Shown piece after piece: positions 61,508 through 64,000 of a stretch of DNA of 64,000 bases. The stretch is from Haloarcula sp. CBA1129 (GTDB lineage: Archaea; Halobacteriota; Halobacteria; Halobacteriales; Haloarculaceae). How positions within the stretch are numbered: the stretch's first letter is position 1; each line of letters starts with the position of its first letter. Made by a program: the position numbers and the translations under genes. Where the stretch lies: the NCBI RefSeq assembly GCF_008729015.1, contig NZ_RKSM01000001.1:3286001-3350000 (forward strand), in the 5' to 3' direction. The notes beneath the pieces are model-generated. The model worked only from the letters and a program-made list of their open reading frames with translations. It was not told the origin of the DNA and made no database searches.

Positions 61508-61652
61508 ATGGTGTGCCATTAATTGAGGGAACTAAGTGCTATGGAAATTAATTGCACCCCAGCAGGCACACAGTCGTCTGATGCCCGGGCCGCTCGCGGG
61601 TGGCTGCGGGTGAAACAACAGCTAATTAAACCAGTATTCCATAGCCGTGCAC

Positions 61653-62237
61653 ATGGTAGAACTCGTTGGACTCGCCGCCGGGGCCACGCTTACCCTGATA
61701 GTGGTCGCGCTCCACTACGCCAAAGGGACCGGTTGGGAGGCACCGGAAGACATCTCCCAGGAGGTTCTGGAGCAGCGAGCCGCGACAGTCCCCGAGACGG
61801 ACTTTCCGGAGCCGTACAACCGCTCTATCGGCGGTGGCGGTGCCACAGCGATTCCGGCTGGTGAGGCCGAAGGTGAACTCGGCGAGGGAGAGGAGGCCGA
61901 GGAAGAGGACGAGGGCTTCGACCCCGACGACATCGCCGACGACGAGGTCGAGTACTACGAAATCGAATTCGCCAAGGAAGGCGAGACGATCGAGGTCGCT
62001 AACAACGAGACGATTCTGGAAGCCGGTGAGGAGGAGGGCTGGGACCTGCCGTACGCCTGCCGTGAGGGTCAGTGTATCTCCTGTTCCGGTCATATCGAGG
62101 ACGGCCCGGCGACGGACCACATCCGTCACAGCAACAACGACTCGCTGATGGACGACGACATGGAAGAGGGGTACTGCCTGACCTGTGTCGCGTACCCGAC
62201 CAGCGAGTTCACGATCGAAACCGGCGAGTCTCCCTGA
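61653..62237 (+). CDS. Membrane-anchored 2Fe-2S ferredoxin
   Basis: This 194-residue protein has an N-terminal membrane segment (LVGLAAGATLTLIVVALHYA), an acidic glycine-rich linker (residues 58-95) and a plant-type ferredoxin domain with ligands CREGQCISC and a fourth Cys in YCLTCVAYP. The halophilic ferredoxin signature includes WDLPYACREGQCISCSG and an acidic insertion before the domain. It would donate electrons at the membrane. The extra N-terminal anchor distinguishes it from the soluble ferredoxin of haloarchaea (about 129 residues). The ATG at 61653 is preferred to the GTG at 61647. Confidence 0.9.
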   Translation: MVELVGLAAGATLTLIVVALHYAKGTGWEAPEDISQEVLEQRAATVPETDFPEPYNRSIGGGGATAIPAGEAEGELGEGEEAEEEDEGFDPDDIADDEVEYYEIEFAKEGETIEVANNETILEAGEEEGWDLPYACREGQCISCSGHIEDGPATDHIRHSNNDSLMDDDMEEGYCLTCVAYPTSEFTIETGESP

Positions 62238-62286
62238 CGCCCCGGTTCACAACCGTTAAAACAGACAGCCTGATACTACCTTTTGT

Positions 62287-62359
62287 GGGCGGCTAGTTCA
62301 GCGGACAGAACGCCTGGTTCCGGACCAGATGGTCGGGGGTTCAAATCCCTCGCCGCCCG
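62287..62359 (+). tRNA. tRNA-Arg (anticodon CCG)
   Basis: The acceptor stem GGGCGGC (62287-62293) pairs with GCCGCCC (62352-62358) and the discriminator base is G (62359). The D arm is GTTC/GAAC, the anticodon loop is TTCCGGA giving CCG, and the T arm GGGGG/CCCTC encloses the loop TTCAAAT. CCA is not encoded and no intron is present. One mismatch (C-A) closes the anticodon stem at its outer pair. Several imperfect copies of its 3' end follow downstream. Confidence 0.93.
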
Positions 62360-62842
62360 TGCAGCGAACCCGAGTTTTACGAGCGGTGAGCGAACCGGCA
62401 GCGAGGATTTGAATCAGGGAGTGTAGCGGCGCGGAACGACCGTGGTTCAAATCCCTCGCCGCCCGCTTTCTCCGACGAACAGACATGAGATGCGAAAGCG
62501 GAACCGAGGATTTGAATCCTGCCAGTCGCGCGCAGCGGAGCGAGCACGTCTGGCTTCGGTTCAAATCCCTCGCCGCCCGTTTTTCGGCGAACTAATGTGA
62601 GCCGTGAAAACGGCCCGAGTATTTGCGAGGCGTTCGCGTGGTTCAAATCCCCCGCCACCCGCTATTTTACGACGAACAGACGTGAGGAGCGAAAGCGGAA
62701 CCGAGGATTTGAACCCTGCCAGTCGCGCGCAGCGGAGCGAGCACGTCTGGCTTCGGTTCGAACCTTCCGAACCCGACGCCCGGCACTTTCGACCCGGGAA
62801 TCGCCGCAACGTCCTTGGGGTTTCGACACAAGGTACGAACAT
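62360..62842. repeat. Array of tRNA-Arg 3'-end copies inside inverted repeats
   Basis: Downstream of the tRNA, copies of the segment ending TTCAAATCCCTCGCCGCCCG lie at 62444-62465, 62558-62579, 62640-62661 (two changes) and 62755-62775 (degenerate), spaced 106, 114, 82 and 115 bp. Each copy is preceded by a reverse-complement of the T-arm region (GAGGATTTGAATC or variant), so each unit is a hairpin. Units 62466-62557 and 62662-62754 are almost identical. The minus strand encodes repeated GGEGFEP peptides that are artefacts of these copies and not genes. The array runs up to the promoter of the next gene. Confidence 0.8.
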
Positions 62843-63727
62843 ATGCGTGTGCTCGTTGTGGGTGCGACCGGATTCATCGGACAGCGACTGGTTCGTTCCC
62901 TGAACGACGCAGGCCACGATGTGGTGGCGTTTTCCCGGAGCGCGAGCGAAGACTCTTTTCCTGACGGAGTCGAGCCGTTTGAGGGCGACCTTGGCGAACC
63001 CGACTCTCTTGACGGCCTCTGTGACAATGTCGATGTCGCGTACTACCTCATTCACTCGCTCACGTCCGAGAACTTCGCCGAGCTGGACCGGCGCTACGCT
63101 CGCCGGTTTGCCGACTCGGCGTCGGCTGCGGGTGTCGACAGGGTCGTCTATCTCAGCGGTATCAGCGGTGACGAGGAGAATCTCTCACCCCATCTGGCGT
63201 CGCGGCGCGAAGTCGAATCGGTGCTGGCGGAGGGGTCGTTCGACCTGACGGTACTCCGGGCGGCGGTCATCATCGGCCCGGAGAGCGCGAGTTTCCGGAT
63301 CGTCGACGACCTGACCGACCGCCTACCGCTGATGCTCGTCCCCAAGTGGGTCCGAACACCGTGTCAGCCCATCGGCGTCGACGACGCGATCAGCTACCTC
63401 GTGGCGTTACTCGATGCCGATGCAACCCGCGGCGAGACCTACGATATCGGCGGGCCGTCGGTGTGGTCCTACGAGTCACTGTTGAAACTTACCGCGGCGG
63501 AAAAGGGCAAGCGGGTGTTTATTATCCCCGTGCCAGTGATGACGCCCGGCCTCTCCTCGCACTGGCTTCGCTTCACGACGGACGTGCAGTACGCTATCGC
63601 CCGGCCGCTGGCCGAGAGCATGCGGAACCCAGTCACGGTCGACCCGGCGATGAACCTGCAGGATGTCGTGCCGATCGACCAGACGCCGATTAAAGACGCC
63701 GTTCGACGGTCGTTGATGGCGTCGTAG
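62843..63727 (+). CDS. NAD(P)-binding protein (atypical SDR, NDUFA9/YbjT-like)
   Basis: This 294-residue protein opens MRVLVVGATGFIGQRLVRSLNDAGHDVVAFSR with the GxxGxxG motif, then YLIHSL, VYLSGI, a C-terminal region HWLRFTTDVQYAIARPLAESMRNPVTV. It fits the atypical short-chain dehydrogenases that include NmrA, YbjT and NDUFA9-like proteins, most lacking the Tyr-Lys catalytic pair; here YLSGISGDEENLSPHLASRREVE has no YxxxK. It may be a sensor of redox state or a subunit protein. The ATG at 62843 was chosen because it starts the Rossmann strand; the in-frame extension upstream is the repeat array. Confidence 0.85.
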   Translation: MRVLVVGATGFIGQRLVRSLNDAGHDVVAFSRSASEDSFPDGVEPFEGDLGEPDSLDGLCDNVDVAYYLIHSLTSENFAELDRRYARRFADSASAAGVDRVVYLSGISGDEENLSPHLASRREVESVLAEGSFDLTVLRAAVIIGPESASFRIVDDLTDRLPLMLVPKWVRTPCQPIGVDDAISYLVALLDADATRGETYDIGGPSVWSYESLLKLTAAEKGKRVFIIPVPVMTPGLSSHWLRFTTDVQYAIARPLAESMRNPVTVDPAMNLQDVVPIDQTPIKDAVRRSLMAS

Positions 63728-63780
63728 GCAGCGACGGACTCTGCGGGACTGTTTTGGGGCTGTACCTAGCAGCCCTACGT

Positions 63781-64000
63781 ATGCCCAAATCGGTCGCCGT
63801 CACTGGTGGAAACGGCCGCGTCGGCCAGCACGTTCTCGAATACCTGACCGCAGAGGGGTATCGCACGGTTAATCTTTCCCGTGGGAAACGCGAGGAGGAC
63901 CGCTCAGACGTATACGTCAAAACTGACCTGCTCGACGCAGGAGAGGTCTACGGCGCACTCGCCAAATCTGACCCTGACGCAGTTGTCCACCTCGGGATGG
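63781..64000 (+). CDS. NAD-dependent epimerase/dehydratase (partial, C-terminus outside window)
   Basis: The 73 visible residues begin MPKSVAVTGGNGRVGQHVLEYLTAEGYRTVNLSRGKR with the extended-SDR glycine motif GGNGRVG, and continue to DAVVHLGM, the strand that carries the nucleotide. The substrate cannot be judged. It is 53 bp downstream of the other NAD-binding protein on the same strand, and both may form a small operon. Confidence 0.8.
   Translation, partial: MPKSVAVTGGNGRVGQHVLEYLTAEGYRTVNLSRGKREEDRSDVYVKTDLLDAGEVYGALAKSDPDAVVHLGM

Noticed and set aside
62360-62842. CRISPR array
   Set aside because: The repeated units have unequal spacing, are themselves palindromic, contain tRNA sequence and lack regular unique spacers; no cas gene is nearby.
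62298-63055. Minus-strand open frames with repeated GGEGFEP
   Set aside because: They are translations of the tRNA-derived repeats in reverse and have no start context or domain; such frames are known artefacts near haloarchaeal tRNA genes.

Overview
The window is a GC-rich, acidic-proteome stretch of a haloarchaeal chromosome (class Halobacteria, most likely a Haloarcula-type species). The reasons are: acidic proteins throughout, twin-arginine and lipobox secretion signals, class III (archaellin) signal peptides, an archaeal ribosomal protein S6e, archaeal TATA boxes about 27 nt upstream of start codons (leaderless mRNAs), and many families known mainly from haloarchaea (CheF, RdfA, archaea-specific SMC-related protein, Hvo_1808-type surface proteins). 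The species assignment is an inference; no marker gene was compared.

Layout. 1-5.5 kb: a truncated membrane protein, a HerA-like ATPase, a crcB-crcB fluoride channel operon and the sph3-like/rdfA pair linked to cell shape. 5.8-20.9 kb: housekeeping genes, including a class V aminotransferase, a Nudix/eIF2B fusion, an MBL hydrolase, a CBS site-2 protease, a ZIP transporter, nicotinate phosphoribosyltransferase and a nicotinamidase-like hydrolase, two tandem Hvo_1808-type lipoproteins, an M23-like protein, a lipoate ligase homologue and dihydroorotase. 20.9-27.8 kb: a minus-strand dipeptide/oligopeptide ABC importer operon. 27.9-34.2 kb: small haloarchaeal proteins, three universal stress proteins, a GNAT enzyme, a DHH phosphoesterase and a dUTPase/dCTP deaminase-fold protein.

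34.3-58.5 kb is a nearly complete motility island. The minus-strand chemotaxis arm reads cheB-cheA-cheR-HEAT protein-cheF, then a REC-GAF-PAS protein, rps6e, a DUF7112-like protein and a second cheF. The plus-strand arm carries cheW, a single-domain KaiC-like ATPase, a winged-helix regulator with a small membrane protein, the major archaellin, a coiled-linker protein, cheY-cheC-cheD and arlCE-F-G-H-I-J. A short second archaellin is read in the opposite direction in the middle. CheA, CheY, CheB, CheR, CheC, CheD and CheW handle excitation and adaptation. CheF with the HEAT protein would connect CheY-P to the archaellum motor (ArlCE/H/I/J). No chemoreceptor, preprotein peptidase or ArlD is encoded here.

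58.8-64 kb: an M29 aminopeptidase, 6-phosphogluconate dehydrogenase, a pilin-like protein, a membrane-anchored 2Fe-2S ferredoxin, tRNA-Arg(CCG) and two NAD-binding proteins. Directly after the tRNA lies an unusual array of tRNA-3'-end copies, each closing an inverted repeat. I judge this the most interesting non-coding structure in the window. Other notable points are an archaellin with no N-glycosylation sequon, a perfect 16-bp palindrome at the promoter of the small membrane protein beside the winged-helix gene, and a 23-bp near-repeat bracketing sph3-rdfA.
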